From positions 1 through 57,547 of the forward strand of contig CALWLS010000011.1 of NCBI GenBank assembly GCA_944381575.1: a DNA stretch of 57,547 bases, read 5' to 3'. Numbering within the stretch: the first letter of the stretch is position 1; each line of letters starts with the position of its first letter. This document shows positions 8,115 to 17,282 of the stretch, in pieces. The translations under genes were made by a program, and so were the position numbers. The notes under the pieces were generated by a model. It was not told where the DNA came from and did not search any database. It was given only the letters and a program-made list of their open reading frames with translations. This stretch comes from an uncultured Lachnospiraceae bacterium (GTDB taxonomy: Bacteria > Bacillota > Clostridia > Lachnospirales > Lachnospiraceae).

Positions 8115-9197
8115 TTATCTGTCCATGCAGGAAAAGCACGGGTCTATGCTGGCTACGATAAGTCCTGCGTCAGCTACCGTGTTGCCCTTAAGCATTGTAG
8201 GCACCGTCGGGGCGTTCTTGAAGGTAGGTACATGTATGCTCACCCTGAGAGGCTTGTCCGTACCGTTTGCCACAACGAAATAGCTGAGCTGACCCCTCGG
8301 AGCCTCGTGCCTCTTCATGGACTCTCCCGGCTTTATCACAGGTATCTTAAATCCTAAATTGATCTGTCCCTTAGGCATATCCCTAAACGCCTGCCTGATT
8401 ATCTTTATGCTCTCAAAGCATTCCAAAAGTCTTACTACCACCCTTGAGAACACGTCGCAGGTCGGATAAGTGCAGACATTAAATTCCAGATCGCCGTATA
8501 CCAGATACGGAGCGTCCTTTCTTACGTCCACTGCCACATTCGAGGCTCTTGCGTGAGGGCCGATGGCTCCTATCCTTAAAGCATCCTCCGTGGTAAGCAC
8601 TCCGACTCCCTTTGTCCTTAAGGCGACAGTCTTATCGTTCATGATAAAATCAGTGAGAGTCTTCAGGTCTTCCTCATACTCCTCAAGTCCCTTTAATACC
8701 TGCTCGGCCTTGTCCGCCGTTATGTCCTTCCTTACTCCTCCGAACATCGCCATGCCGTAATTGACACGGTTTCCCGTAAGAAGCTCCAGCATGTCCATGA
8801 TCTTTTCACGGTCGTCCCAGGATTTCATGAACAGGCTGTCGTGGCCTATGTTATGAAGTGCGACTCCCACCCATAATATATGTGAATGTATGCGCTCCAG
8901 CTCGCTTATTATCACATTGATATACTCGGATCTCTTTGGAGGCTTTACTCCCGCGATCTCCTCACAGGCCATCACAAAAGCAAGAGCGTGTGAATGGGAA
9001 CATATCCCGCAAACGCGCTCTACAAGTGTGGTAGTCTGAATGTAGTTTCTCTCCATGGCGAGCTTTTCTATGCCGCGATGGTTATATCCGATAAATATCT
9101 TTGCATCCTTGATGTATTCGCCTTCCGTAATGAGCCTTGCATGCACCGGCTCCTCAAGGGAAGGATGATAAGGCCCTATTGGAACTATATAGCTCAC
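8115..9197 (-). CDS. mbhL: Large [NiFe]-hydrogenase subunit of Mbh-like complex
   Basis: A 360 aa catalytic subunit homologous to MbhL, EchE and NuoD. Both nickel-binding cysteine pairs are present: RVCGICSHSH (Cys63, Cys66) and DPCFSC (Cys354, Cys357). It is therefore a true hydrogenase rather than complex I or the sulfur-reducing Mbs form, which lack a full set. The protein ends three residues after the last cysteine (C-M-D-R-stop), so there is no C-terminal peptide for a maturation protease. It overlaps mbhK by 4 bases and is followed by hypA. Confidence 0.94.
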   Translation of the reverse strand: MSYIVPIGPYHPSLEEPVHARLITEGEYIKDAKIFIGYNHRGIEKLAMERNYIQTTTLVERVCGICSHSHALAFVMACEEIAGVKPPKRSEYINVIISELERIHSHILWVGVALHNIGHDSLFMKSWDDREKIMDMLELLTGNRVNYGMAMFGGVRKDITADKAEQVLKGLEEYEEDLKTLTDFIMNDKTVALRTKGVGVLTTEDALRIGAIGPHARASNVAVDVRKDAPYLVYGDLEFNVCTYPTCDVFSRVVVRLLECFESIKIIRQAFRDMPKGQINLGFKIPVIKPGESMKRHEAPRGQLSYFVVANGTDKPLRVSIHVPTFKNAPTVPTMLKGNTVADAGLIVASIDPCFSCMDR

Positions 9198-9592
9198 TGC
9201 TCAAAGCCCTCCTTTTTATATCTGTTCTCTATAAGCTCATCCATCGGGGTAACTATTATGTGTCCCTGACCGCTCAGCATACTGTCCGGAAGGAACAGCC
9301 TCTCCGATGTATCAAGCCCCTCAAACTCAAAGCCAAAGAGCTCGTTAAGCTCTCTCTCCGGCCATGCGGCAGCGTCGTCATATATCTCGGAAATTGAAGG
9401 CACCTTCCACTCTCCGATAACGGTATAGGACTCTATCACATCCCTTATCTGATACTCATATGAGATGTGCGGTATGTTCTCTCCGTCCAGATAACCGTGT
9501 ATCATGGACAGGATAACGCCCTCCTTCCTCATGCGGTGAGCCGTAGGTATGATATCCTCCTTTTTTATAGGGATCTTTCTGTAATCCTGCAT
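9194..9592 (-). CDS. mbhK: NuoC-like subunit of Mbh-like hydrogenase (MbhK/EchD type)
   Basis: A 132 aa soluble subunit of the NuoC 30-kDa family, with AAAWPERELNELFGFEFEG matching the family signature (ERE-x-x-x-LFG). It contacts the large subunit in the peripheral arm. First gene of the operon, with an AAGGAGA-like ribosome site just upstream. EchD in the second operon is its counterpart. Confidence 0.88.
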   Translation of the reverse strand: MQDYRKIPIKKEDIIPTAHRMRKEGVILSMIHGYLDGENIPHISYEYQIRDVIESYTVIGEWKVPSISEIYDDAAAWPERELNELFGFEFEGLDTSERLFLPDSMLSGQGHIIVTPMDELIENRYKKEGFEQ

Positions 9593-9653
9593 TACAAACT
9601 CTCCTTAAAATATAAAATGAAATCAATCATTCATATGTTATTTTTATAACGAA

Positions 9654-9662
9654 ATTATATCA
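9654..9662 (-). promoter_or_regulatory. Extended -10 promoter of the Mbh-like hydrogenase operon
   Basis: On the minus strand this reads TGATATAAT, an extended -10 box (TGnTATAAT), about 60 bases ahead of the first gene mbhK. No good -35 box is seen at the right spacing. Confidence 0.55.
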
Positions 9663-9825
9663 TCTACTTGTTAATCATTTAACTTTTATTTGTACTATTA
9701 TTGTATTTTTGTCAAAACATTCACGCAGTTTGCAGTTTTTTTTGTTCAATACACACAAATACATCACAAATCACTATTCTGACAGCCATTATTCTTACAA
9801 AATTATTAATCTGGCTATTTCCTGA

Positions 9826-9853
9826 TTGAAATTTCAGAACAATGCTGTATTAT
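9826..9853 (+). promoter_or_regulatory. Promoter of the gntR-ABC operon
   Basis: TTGAAA (9826-9831) and TATTAT (9848-9853) are separated by 16 bases, giving a start point near 9860, just ahead of the inverted repeat at 9868-9906. Confidence 0.55.
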
Positions 9854-9867
9854 CTGTATTAAGACCA

Positions 9868-9906
9868 ATAGTACAGTTGGTACAGTTTGATCCGCCTCTG
9901 TACTAT
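9868..9906. promoter_or_regulatory. Candidate operator for the GntR regulator
   Basis: A perfect 9-base inverted repeat, ATAGTACAG (9868-9876) and CTGTACTAT (9898-9906), with a third GGTACAG between the arms. It covers the predicted transcript start and lies about 70 bases ahead of the regulator gene. This is where an autoregulatory YtrA-type repressor would be expected to bind. Binding by this protein is inference. Confidence 0.5.
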
Positions 9907-9976
9907 GGCCGCATATCCTGAGATTGGCGGCTGCTGCCGCTAAAACAGGATAAACATTATGAAAGGAGTAAGCTCG

Positions 9977-10366
9977 ATGATAATACTTGACCAAACCGAT
10001 AAGCGCCCGATCTACGAACAGATCACGGAACGGCTGTCGGAGCTCATGCTTCGCGGCATACTTGGCGAAAACACGCCCCTCCCGTCAGTCCGGAGTCTTG
10101 CTGCGGAGCTTTCCATCAATCCCAACACTGTACAGCGTGCGTACAATGAGCTCGACAGGCTCGGCTTTACCTACTCGATTAAGGGCAAGGGGAATTTCGT
10201 GGCGCCTCTGGATCAGATACGTGAGGAACGCCGGAACAGCCTCATGAACGAGATTGTCAAATGCATAAATATGGCAAGAGAAGCCGGTATCTGTGAGGAC
10301 GCACTGATATACGCCGTACAGAGCGCTTACGGAACTGATGACGATAAAGGAGGCACCAAGGAATGA
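9977..10366 (+). CDS. GntR-family regulator, YtrA type
   Basis: A 129 aa transcription regulator with only a winged-helix domain (about residues 8-75; motifs LPSVRSLAAELSINPNTVQRAYNELDRLG and KGKGNFV) and a short C-terminal helix region, typical of the YtrA subfamily that represses adjacent ABC transporter genes. I start at the ATG at 9977, which has AAAGGAG 8 bases upstream; that ribosome site overlaps another in-frame ATG at 9959. Its stop overlaps the next start (ATGA), so it is co-translated with the ABC ATPase. The inducer is unknown. Confidence 0.9.
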   Translation: MIILDQTDKRPIYEQITERLSELMLRGILGENTPLPSVRSLAAELSINPNTVQRAYNELDRLGFTYSIKGKGNFVAPLDQIREERRNSLMNEIVKCINMAREAGICEDALIYAVQSAYGTDDDKGGTKE

Positions 10367-11262
10367 TAGAAGCAAAAGGCCTTACAAAAAAATACGGTGA
10401 TTTTACTGCCGTTGATAATATAGACCTTACCATAAGCGATTCTTCTCTCTTCGGGCTGGTAGGAACCAACGGAGCCGGAAAAAGTACTTTCCTTAAAATG
10501 GCTGCCGGAATATTGAAGCCTGACAGCGGCACCGTCACCATAGACGGCGATGAGGTCTATGAAAAGCCGAAGACCAAGGAAAGATTTTTTTACATCTCGG
10601 ACGACCAGTACTTTTTCTCCAACGCTGCGCCCGACGAGATAATGAACTTTTACGCTAACATATATCCGGAATTCGACAAGGCAAAATATGATAAGCTGCT
10701 TAATACCTTTGACCTTCCAAAAAACAGGAAGATCAACACCTACTCAAAGGGAATGAAAAAGCTCTTATCCATTGTTTACGGCCTTGCTTCCGGAACAAAA
10801 TACCTCTTCTGCGACGAGACCTTCGACGGACTGGATCCTGTTATGAGACAGGCGGTAAAAAGCCTGCTGGCCTTTGACATGTCCGACCGCGGGCTTACTC
10901 CTGTAGTAACATCCCATAACTTAAGGGAGCTTGAGGACATATGCGACCATGTAGGCCTGCTGCATAAGGGCGGGATACTTTTATCCAGGGATCTGGATGA
11001 TATGAAGCTCAACATCCATAAAGTACAGTTCGTGCTTCGCGAGGGCACCGGGGAAGAAAGCCTGAATGGGCTTGACATAATACTTAAGGAAAGCCGTGGA
11101 AGCCTTATCACCATCACGGTAAGGGGTTCCGAGGAAAGCATTGACGAACATTTCAAGGCTCTTGATCCGGTATATTACGAGATCATACCTCTGAGCCTTG
11201 AGGAAATATTTATCAGCGAAACGGAGGTTAAGGGATATGACATCAAGAAGCTCATTCTGTGA
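10363..11262 (+). CDS. ABC transporter ATPase of the YtrA-type operon
   Basis: A 299 aa nucleotide-binding subunit. Walker A is GTNGAGKST, the signature motif is the modified YSKGMKK, and Walker B is YLFCDETFDGLDP. A C-terminal domain of about 80 residues follows the ATPase core, as in drug/lantibiotic-type and YtrB-like ABC ATPases. It pairs with the permease that begins inside its 3' end. The exported compound is not evident; cell-envelope stress or peptide resistance is the usual theme of this family. Confidence 0.9.
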   Translation: MIEAKGLTKKYGDFTAVDNIDLTISDSSLFGLVGTNGAGKSTFLKMAAGILKPDSGTVTIDGDEVYEKPKTKERFFYISDDQYFFSNAAPDEIMNFYANIYPEFDKAKYDKLLNTFDLPKNRKINTYSKGMKKLLSIVYGLASGTKYLFCDETFDGLDPVMRQAVKSLLAFDMSDRGLTPVVTSHNLRELEDICDHVGLLHKGGILLSRDLDDMKLNIHKVQFVLREGTGEESLNGLDIILKESRGSLITITVRGSEESIDEHFKALDPVYYEIIPLSLEEIFISETEVKGYDIKKLIL

Positions 11263-13693
11263 CCTTTTAAAAGAAAACTTCAAACGCAGGATATGGTCCT
11301 TTGCCATCACGATGCTGTTTTTCCTGTTTTATTTTCCTATCAGCTCCATGCTGACGGCCGACGGCTATCTTGCAGGCATCGAAACCATGACAGAATTAGA
11401 GCTTGCGAGGACGAAGATGTATATCTTCAACGCCTTTAAAAGCCAGCACGGGCAAAGCGGAGGAATAGTATTTTTCCTTATGGTATTCGCCATACTTATG
11501 GCCGCGTCGGCCTTCGGATATCTGCATGACAGAAATAAGACCGATTTCTATCACAGCCTTCCGATAAGCCGTATGAAGCTGTACATGGCAAATATAATCA
11601 ACAGCTTCGTTATAACCTTAGTTCCTTACCTTGTCATGGCTCTTATATCCGCCGGGATAACAGGCGTAAGGACAGGCTACGGCGAGTGCATACCTTATGC
11701 CCTCACAAACTTCCTTATAAATTCAGGATTTTTTGTACTGCTGTTTTCGGTTTCAGTCATAGCGATGTTACTCACCGGACACAGGATAATCGGCATACTC
11801 GGCACCCTGGTGCTTTATTTCTGGGGAGCTTTCATCATGAGCCTTTTTGCAAACGATCTGATGAGCAGCTTCTTTAGCACATTTTATTCAGAGCCGGGAC
11901 ATTTAAGCTTCCTGCAGCAGTTTGTCTCACCGGTATACTGGTGCGTAAGCTATACCCAGAGCTATGGAGCAGGCTTCAGATCCACCGTCGCACTGCTGGC
12001 CGGCATAGTGATCATCCTTGTTGGCTCAAAGATCTATTCAATACGCAGATCCGAGGCAGCAGGCCAGGCCATGGCCTTTAAGCTTACTGAGGCCCCGATA
12101 AAGTTTATACTGGTGATTCCTGTGGCCATATTTTCAGGAATGGTATTTCAGTCCATGATCGGCGGCAGCGATTTCTGGGCCATATTCGGTATAGTTGTAG
12201 GTGCCCTGCTCTCCCACTGTGTGATCGAGATCATATATAATCTTGATTTTAAGAAGCTGTTTGACCACCGCGCCCACATGCTGGCAGCGCTTATAGTGAG
12301 CCTTGGACTGTTCTCCATATACAGGTTCGACCTGTTCGGATATGACAGCTACCTGCCTGATGAGGATAAGGTGGAGTCCGCCGGCATATATTCATACGCC
12401 CTGGATCAGATATACGCCACAACGAATGACATAGAGTACGAGGATAATGATCTTACCGTAACATTAAACGAAAACTATATTTCCGATAAGGATGTAGTGG
12501 ACAGGATGAAGCTCACGAGCCTTGAGGACGTTTACGGCCTCGCTGAACACGGCATAGCGGAGGCCGGCATCTCCCAGGATCCCGACGGACCTGACTGCTA
12601 TCCAAGGAATGTGCTCCTCGCATGGCATTTAAAGAACGGCAAGACCGTGTACAGGCAGTACTACTTAAACTTCCGTACAGCCCATGATGAGCTTTCCGCC
12701 ATACATGATTCCATAGAATATAAGGAAGCCATATATCCGGTACTTAACTTAAGCGAGACTGATATATCCGACATAATCGGAGTAAACTATCAGGACGCCC
12801 TCGGTTATCACCATATATTCTTTAACGATGATAAGGACGAGGAGCTTAAAGCGGACATAGAAAAGCTCTATAACACCTATACCGGGGAGTTAAAGGGGCT
12901 TACTGCAGACACAAGGCGAAAGGAAAATCCAGTCTGCACCCTGCAGTTTAAGAGTACCTACTTCCAGAATATCGCGGACAGCATCAAACATGACAGCGAA
13001 TACTCCTATTATCTCGACAGGCTGAACGCCATAGGCCAGTATCCGGTATATCCGTCCTTTACAAAAACCCTTGATCTCCTCAGGGAATACGGCGTGAAGC
13101 TCAATAACGATATAAACGCAGATGACATCAACGCCATCGTAGTAAGCGCATATTCCGGAACCACGGAACTGTCGGGAGACGGCCTCAGCACCGAATATGT
13201 ATACGAAGAACCTAAGGCAAATCTTGTTATAAGCGACAAGGATAAGATACAGGAGGTGCTCGACAGTTCATCCTACTACCTCTCCTGCGGATATAACGAG
13301 CTGTCTCCTCGCATTTATTCCTTTGACATGACGGCCCATACCACCATGGATTTCTACATTGAGGCAGAAAATGCTGACAAGAGGGATTTTGCGACGATAT
13401 ATGTACTCGACGATGAAGATGGCGAAGCAGCTCCTGCTGAAAGTTCAGAGGCTGAAAGCGACGTTTCCCTTGAGGAAAATGGCCTTGCGGCAGAGCCTGT
13501 AAATGTCTCTAACGAGGAAGCCGCAGTATTTGCATACGCTACGGCGGACGCTGCCTACGGCATGGGCTCAGATTCCTCCTACAGGACCTTGAACCTCTAT
13601 CTTACATATAATAACGTTCCTGATTTTATAAAGGAATATTATGAGATATCGGATGAGTACCTTGAAAACACCTACCTGAGCTCCACCTGGTGA
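11237..13693 (+). CDS. Large ABC permease with soluble C-terminal domain
   Basis: An 818 aa membrane protein. I use the ATG at 11237 (MTSRSSF), which overlaps the ATPase gene by 26 bases and has an AGG-rich ribosome site. An earlier start at 11198 would add unsupported residues. Roughly ten hydrophobic helices occupy the first 370 residues, the last around HMLAALIVSLGLFSIY. The remaining 440 residues form a hydrophilic, acidic domain (containing LPDEDKVESAG early and an Ala/Glu/Ser-rich stretch late) that has only one flanking helix group. The architecture recalls permeases of GntR/YtrA operons. Substrate unknown. Confidence 0.85.
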   Translation: MTSRSSFCDLLKENFKRRIWSFAITMLFFLFYFPISSMLTADGYLAGIETMTELELARTKMYIFNAFKSQHGQSGGIVFFLMVFAILMAASAFGYLHDRNKTDFYHSLPISRMKLYMANIINSFVITLVPYLVMALISAGITGVRTGYGECIPYALTNFLINSGFFVLLFSVSVIAMLLTGHRIIGILGTLVLYFWGAFIMSLFANDLMSSFFSTFYSEPGHLSFLQQFVSPVYWCVSYTQSYGAGFRSTVALLAGIVIILVGSKIYSIRRSEAAGQAMAFKLTEAPIKFILVIPVAIFSGMVFQSMIGGSDFWAIFGIVVGALLSHCVIEIIYNLDFKKLFDHRAHMLAALIVSLGLFSIYRFDLFGYDSYLPDEDKVESAGIYSYALDQIYATTNDIEYEDNDLTVTLNENYISDKDVVDRMKLTSLEDVYGLAEHGIAEAGISQDPDGPDCYPRNVLLAWHLKNGKTVYRQYYLNFRTAHDELSAIHDSIEYKEAIYPVLNLSETDISDIIGVNYQDALGYHHIFFNDDKDEELKADIEKLYNTYTGELKGLTADTRRKENPVCTLQFKSTYFQNIADSIKHDSEYSYYLDRLNAIGQYPVYPSFTKTLDLLREYGVKLNNDINADDINAIVVSAYSGTTELSGDGLSTEYVYEEPKANLVISDKDKIQEVLDSSSYYLSCGYNELSPRIYSFDMTAHTTMDFYIEAENADKRDFATIYVLDDEDGEAAPAESSEAESDVSLEENGLAAEPVNVSNEEAAVFAYATADAAYGMGSDSSYRTLNLYLTYNNVPDFIKEYYEISDEYLENTYLSSTW

Positions 13694-13714
13694 TCTCAGA
13701 TGCATATCTGTCAA

Positions 13715-13748
13715 AAAGGCCTGTGCGGGATGTCCTGCACAGGCCTTT
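13715..13748. terminator. Bidirectional terminator between permease and glmS
   Basis: A GC-rich hairpin, AAAGGCCTGTGC paired with GCACAGGCCTTT around a short loop. It is followed by TTTCTTTTTA on the plus strand and TTTTTGACA on the minus strand. It can end both converging transcripts. Confidence 0.85.
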
Positions 13749-13776
13749 CTTTTTAGATTTACAGCTCTATATTTAA

Positions 13777-15618
13777 TTACTCAACAGTTACGCTCTTTGC
13801 AAGATTCCTTGGCTTATCCACGTCGGTTCCCCTTGCCACGCTTACATAATAGGCAAGCAGCTGTAACGGGATGATGGCGAGGCTTGTTGCAAATATCTCC
13901 TCAGTTTTAGGGATATATACTGCAAAATCCACGGCGTTCTCAATGTTATAATTGCCCCTGCAGGTTATACCCATAAGATAGGCTCCGCGGCTTTTGACCT
14001 CCACCATGTTGCTGAGCATCTTTTCATACAGCTCATCCTGTGTGGCTATGCCTATGACAAGAGTTCCCTTATCTATAAGGCTTATGGTTCCGTGCTTGAG
14101 CTCTCCCGCAGCGTAGGCCTCGGAATGTATATAGCTTATCTCCTTCATCTTGAGACTTCCCTCAAGCCCTATGGCGTAATCCAGCCCCCTTCCGATAAAG
14201 AACATATCCTGCTGGTTCGATATCTGCGAAGCAAACCACTGCAGCCTTTCCTTATCCTTTATTATGTCCTGGATCTGGGATGGAAGCTTGTATAGAGCAG
14301 CTATGTATTTTTCTGTCTGCCCTGAGTCGATCATACCCTTAAGCTCCGCAAGCCTTACGCCTATAAGATACATGTTGATGAGCTGGCAGCTGTAAGCCTT
14401 AGTGGTGGCTACGGCTATCTCCGGACCTACATAGGTGTACATCACATGATCCGCTTCCCTGGCTATGCTGGATCCAACGACGTTGACTATGGCAAGGGTA
14501 TCTATGCCCCTGTCCTTTGCCAGCCTCAACGCCGCAAGGGAGTCAGCCGTTTCTCCGGACTGCGAAATGATGATGACAAGGGAATCCTTTTCAAGTATGG
14601 GATCCCTGTATCTGAACTCACTGGCTATGTCTACCTCCACCGGTATATGCGTAAGCTTTTCTATGGCGTATCTTGCTGCTACCCCGACATGATATGCCGA
14701 GCCGCAGGCTACGATATACAGCCTTTTATAGTTTTTCAGTTTTTCGTCATTTAGACCTGTCTGGCTTAAGTCTATCACTCCATCATGTATATACATGTTG
14801 AGGGTATCGGTAACGGCTTTAGGCTGCTCGTGGATCTCCTTCATCATGAAATGCTCAAATCCGCCCTTTTCAGCGCTTTCGGCATCCCAGTCAACGGTAA
14901 CCGGCTCCATCTGGACCTCATCGCCATCAAGGTTATAGAAGGTCACTCCGTCCTTTGTAAGCCTTCCAAGCTGAAGGTTATCGATATAATATACTGTCCT
15001 TGTGTATTTAAGGATCGCAGGCACATCCGAGCCGAGGAAAGATCCCTTATCCGAAACGCCTACTATAAGAGGACTGTCCTTTCTTGCCACATATATCTCT
15101 CCCGGATAATCCTTGAACATTATGGCAAGGGCATAGGAACCCCTTATACGCACTAAAGAATGGTTTATGGCGTCCACCGGAGTACCTAAATATTTCTTAT
15201 AGTAATAATCTATAAGCTTGATGGCTACTTCCGTATCCGTATCGGAGTAGAATTTGTAGCCCTTTCTCGTAAGCTTATCCTTAAGCTCCTGAAAGTTCTC
15301 TATTATACCGTTATGTACGCCTACGACATTCATATCGTCGCTGTGATGAGGGTGGGCGTTCAGCTCCGACGGTTCTCCGTGTGTAGCCCATCTGGTATGG
15401 CCTATACCGCAGGTTCCCTTAAGAGCCATGCCGCCATCGGTCTTGTTAATAAGCTCCTGCAGCCTTCCCTTGGCCTTTACAAGGGTAAATTCCCCCGTCT
15501 CATCATTCCTTACGGCAATGCCTGCCGAATCATAACCTCTATATTCAAGCTTGGAAAGTGAATCGAGGATCACCGGCCCCGCTTCCATTACTCCAACATA
15601 ACCAACTATCCCGCACAT
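13777..15618 (-). CDS. glmS: Glutamine--fructose-6-phosphate aminotransferase
   Basis: Makes glucosamine-6-phosphate from fructose-6-phosphate and glutamine, the first step to UDP-GlcNAc and peptidoglycan. I use the ATG at 15618 so that Cys2 (MCGIVGYVG) becomes the N-terminal glutaminase nucleophile; a TTG five codons upstream would bury it. The glutaminase domain covers about residues 1-230, with GHTRWATHG. Two SIS sugar-isomerase domains follow, and the C-terminus is the canonical DKPRNLAKSVTVE. Length 613 aa is normal. A TATAAT-like -10 lies at 15673-15678. The 127-base leader is too short and lacks the core for a glmS ribozyme. Confidence 0.97.
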   Translation of the reverse strand: MCGIVGYVGVMEAGPVILDSLSKLEYRGYDSAGIAVRNDETGEFTLVKAKGRLQELINKTDGGMALKGTCGIGHTRWATHGEPSELNAHPHHSDDMNVVGVHNGIIENFQELKDKLTRKGYKFYSDTDTEVAIKLIDYYYKKYLGTPVDAINHSLVRIRGSYALAIMFKDYPGEIYVARKDSPLIVGVSDKGSFLGSDVPAILKYTRTVYYIDNLQLGRLTKDGVTFYNLDGDEVQMEPVTVDWDAESAEKGGFEHFMMKEIHEQPKAVTDTLNMYIHDGVIDLSQTGLNDEKLKNYKRLYIVACGSAYHVGVAARYAIEKLTHIPVEVDIASEFRYRDPILEKDSLVIIISQSGETADSLAALRLAKDRGIDTLAIVNVVGSSIAREADHVMYTYVGPEIAVATTKAYSCQLINMYLIGVRLAELKGMIDSGQTEKYIAALYKLPSQIQDIIKDKERLQWFASQISNQQDMFFIGRGLDYAIGLEGSLKMKEISYIHSEAYAAGELKHGTISLIDKGTLVIGIATQDELYEKMLSNMVEVKSRGAYLMGITCRGNYNIENAVDFAVYIPKTEEIFATSLAIIPLQLLAYYVSVARGTDVDKPRNLAKSVTVE

Positions 15619-15672
15619 TTGCAAATACCTCAAACAGATCCTTTAATACTTTTTACGGCAAATTTGTGTGTA

Positions 15673-15678
15673 ATTATA
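15673..15678 (-). promoter_or_regulatory. Possible glmS -10 box
   Basis: TATAAT on the minus strand, 55 bases ahead of the glmS start. No convincing -35 box was found. Confidence 0.4.
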
Positions 15679-15745
15679 ACACACCGGCCTTTTAAATAAT
15701 ACCCCGCCATAATCTTAAGGATTTATGAATACGAGCTCTTACCTG

Positions 15746-16504
15746 TCAGAAACGTCTCTGTCTTACCGCCTCATATACGAGAACCCCTGCTGCCACCGAC
15801 GCATTTAAGGAATCTATATCCCCGAACATCGGTATGGAAGCCGTCATATCGCATTTTTTTCTGACAAGCTCGGAAACTCCCTTTCCTTCATTTCCTATAA
15901 CGATCCCTAAAGGGCCTTTCAGGTTAAGGTCATACATTATGTCACCGCCCATATCGGCGCAGACGAACCACATGCCCTTTTTCTTTAATTCATCTATGGT
16001 CTTTGATATGTTCGTCACCTTGGCAACCGGGGTATAGTTTATGGCCCCGGCCGAGGCCTTTGCCACAGTTGCCGTAAGTCCAACGGCCCGATTCAGCCTT
16101 ATGATCACCCCATGGGCTCCTGCAAGATTTGCAGTCCTTATGATAGCCCCCAAATTGTGCGGATCCTCTATGCCGTCAAGCACGAAGATCAGCGGATCTT
16201 CATTTTTGCTTTCGGCATTTTTAAGGATATCCTCCACCTCAGCATAATTATAGGCCGCTGCGAATGCTATCACGCCCTGATGTCTTCCGCTCTCGGAGAT
16301 ATCGTCAAGACGTTTTTTGGAAACGAACTCCAACTTGGTCTCCCTGTGCTTTTCCGCCTCCCTGATTATGCTTCCCAAAGCATTATCATGAGCTCCCTCC
16401 TGTATCAAAAGCCGGTCTATGTCCCTGCCGGACTTAAGAGCTTCCAGGACCGCGTTCCTGCCTTCGATCCTTCCCTCCGTAACCTGTCCCTTTACTGATC
16501 CCAT
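15746..16504 (-). CDS. rlmB: 23S rRNA (guanosine-2'-O-)-methyltransferase, TrmH/RlmB family
   Basis: SPOUT-class RNA 2'-O-methyltransferase. It has an N-terminal substrate-binding domain (about residues 10-85, EGRNAVLEALKSGRDIDRL) and a C-terminal SPOUT knot with DGIEDPHNLGAIIRTA, IGNEGKGVS and IPMFGDIDSLNASVAAGVLVYEA, the three family motifs. I prefer the ATG at 16504 (252 aa), which has AGG 8 bases upstream; a GTG at 16513 overlapping the trmO stop is the alternative. Confidence 0.93.
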   Translation of the reverse strand: MGSVKGQVTEGRIEGRNAVLEALKSGRDIDRLLIQEGAHDNALGSIIREAEKHRETKLEFVSKKRLDDISESGRHQGVIAFAAAYNYAEVEDILKNAESKNEDPLIFVLDGIEDPHNLGAIIRTANLAGAHGVIIRLNRAVGLTATVAKASAGAINYTPVAKVTNISKTIDELKKKGMWFVCADMGGDIMYDLNLKGPLGIVIGNEGKGVSELVRKKCDMTASIPMFGDIDSLNASVAAGVLVYEAVRQRRF

Positions 16505-16509
16505 ATCTG

Positions 16510-17208
16510 TCACCTGCCTGCCTTTACTATCTCCGTTATGATTATCTTACTGCCATCGACCCTGAACCTTACGTCAAGATCCTTATAGTAGAATCCGTAT
16601 ATCCTGTCTGAATTTCCCCCGCCTTCAAGATCGAATCTCGGCCTGGGGTCATTCTTAAGGATCTTTTTGATCGCTCTGTCATCATCCTCATTGAGTCCGC
16701 ACCCCTGTATGAGTCCTCCCTGATCCAAAACCTCAAAGTCAGTATCCTCGATCTCTTCAGTAAATCCACCTTTTGCATCCGGATGAGAATCATATGCCGG
16801 TATATAAGGTTTAATGTCGTATACAGGAGTGCCGTCCATCATGTCTATCCCGGACACATAAAGCACCGGACCTTTATCACCTATTTCGATATCGTCGAGC
16901 CTGAGGCTTGAAAGCCCTATGCTGTTCGGCCTGAAGGGTGACCTTGTGGCAAAAACGCCCATATGCACTCTGCCGCCCAGTCTCGGAGGACATACGGTGG
17001 CGGACCATTTACCACGGTGTGCCCTGGAAAAATCCCAAAGCACCCAGATATGGCTGTATCCCTCCAGTCCTTTTACTGCCTGGGGATCCCGGAAGGGAGG
17101 TTCAAAAACTATCCTTCCCTTAAGCTCCTCTATTATCCCGCTCTGCCTCGGAAGGCCGAATTTTGTGGGAAGATCTGTATGAATATAAGCTATCGGTTCA
17201 ATGTTCAT
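16510..17208 (-). CDS. trmO: tRNA (N6-threonylcarbamoyladenosine37-N6)-methyltransferase TrmO-like (TsaA/YaeB)
   Basis: A 232 aa TsaA-family protein. The motifs FGLPRQSG, HIWVLWDFSRAHRG and GVFATRSPFRPNSIGLS are diagnostic, as is the late DGTPVYDIKPYIPAYDS. The family S-adenosylmethionine-dependently methylates t6A37 in tRNA-Thr. The tRNA-Thr gene lies next door in the opposite direction, which may be coincidence. A ribosome site GGAAA lies 6 bases ahead of the ATG. Confidence 0.88.
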   Translation of the reverse strand: MNIEPIAYIHTDLPTKFGLPRQSGIIEELKGRIVFEPPFRDPQAVKGLEGYSHIWVLWDFSRAHRGKWSATVCPPRLGGRVHMGVFATRSPFRPNSIGLSSLRLDDIEIGDKGPVLYVSGIDMMDGTPVYDIKPYIPAYDSHPDAKGGFTEEIEDTDFEVLDQGGLIQGCGLNEDDDRAIKKILKNDPRPRFDLEGGGNSDRIYGFYYKDLDVRFRVDGSKIIITEIVKAGR

Positions 17209-17230
17209 AATATAATTTCCAAGTCAGACG

Positions 17231-17260
17231 TTGACATACTTATATCATCTGTGTTATATT
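17231..17260 (+). promoter_or_regulatory. tRNA-Thr promoter
   Basis: TTGACA (17231-17236) and TATATT (17255-17260) with an 18-base spacer, ending 22 bases before the tRNA. Confidence 0.7.
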
Positions 17261-17282
17261 AACTGGGCTTAAATAAGCACAA

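Larger units (their letters stand above)
9593..9976. other. Divergent intergenic region between hydrogenase and gntR operons
   Basis: An AT-rich 384-base spacer without a gene. It holds the outward promoter of each operon and the dyad next to gntR, all listed separately. A copy of GTACTAT, the half-site of that dyad, also occurs near 9692 on the hydrogenase side; that may be chance. Confidence 0.7.

Noticed and set aside
8115-9197. Sulfur-reducing Mbs or complex I-like subunit instead of a hydrogenase
   Set aside because: All four nickel-binding cysteines are present.
15619-15745. glmS ribozyme before glmS
   Set aside because: The leader is only 127 bases and does not contain the conserved ribozyme core.
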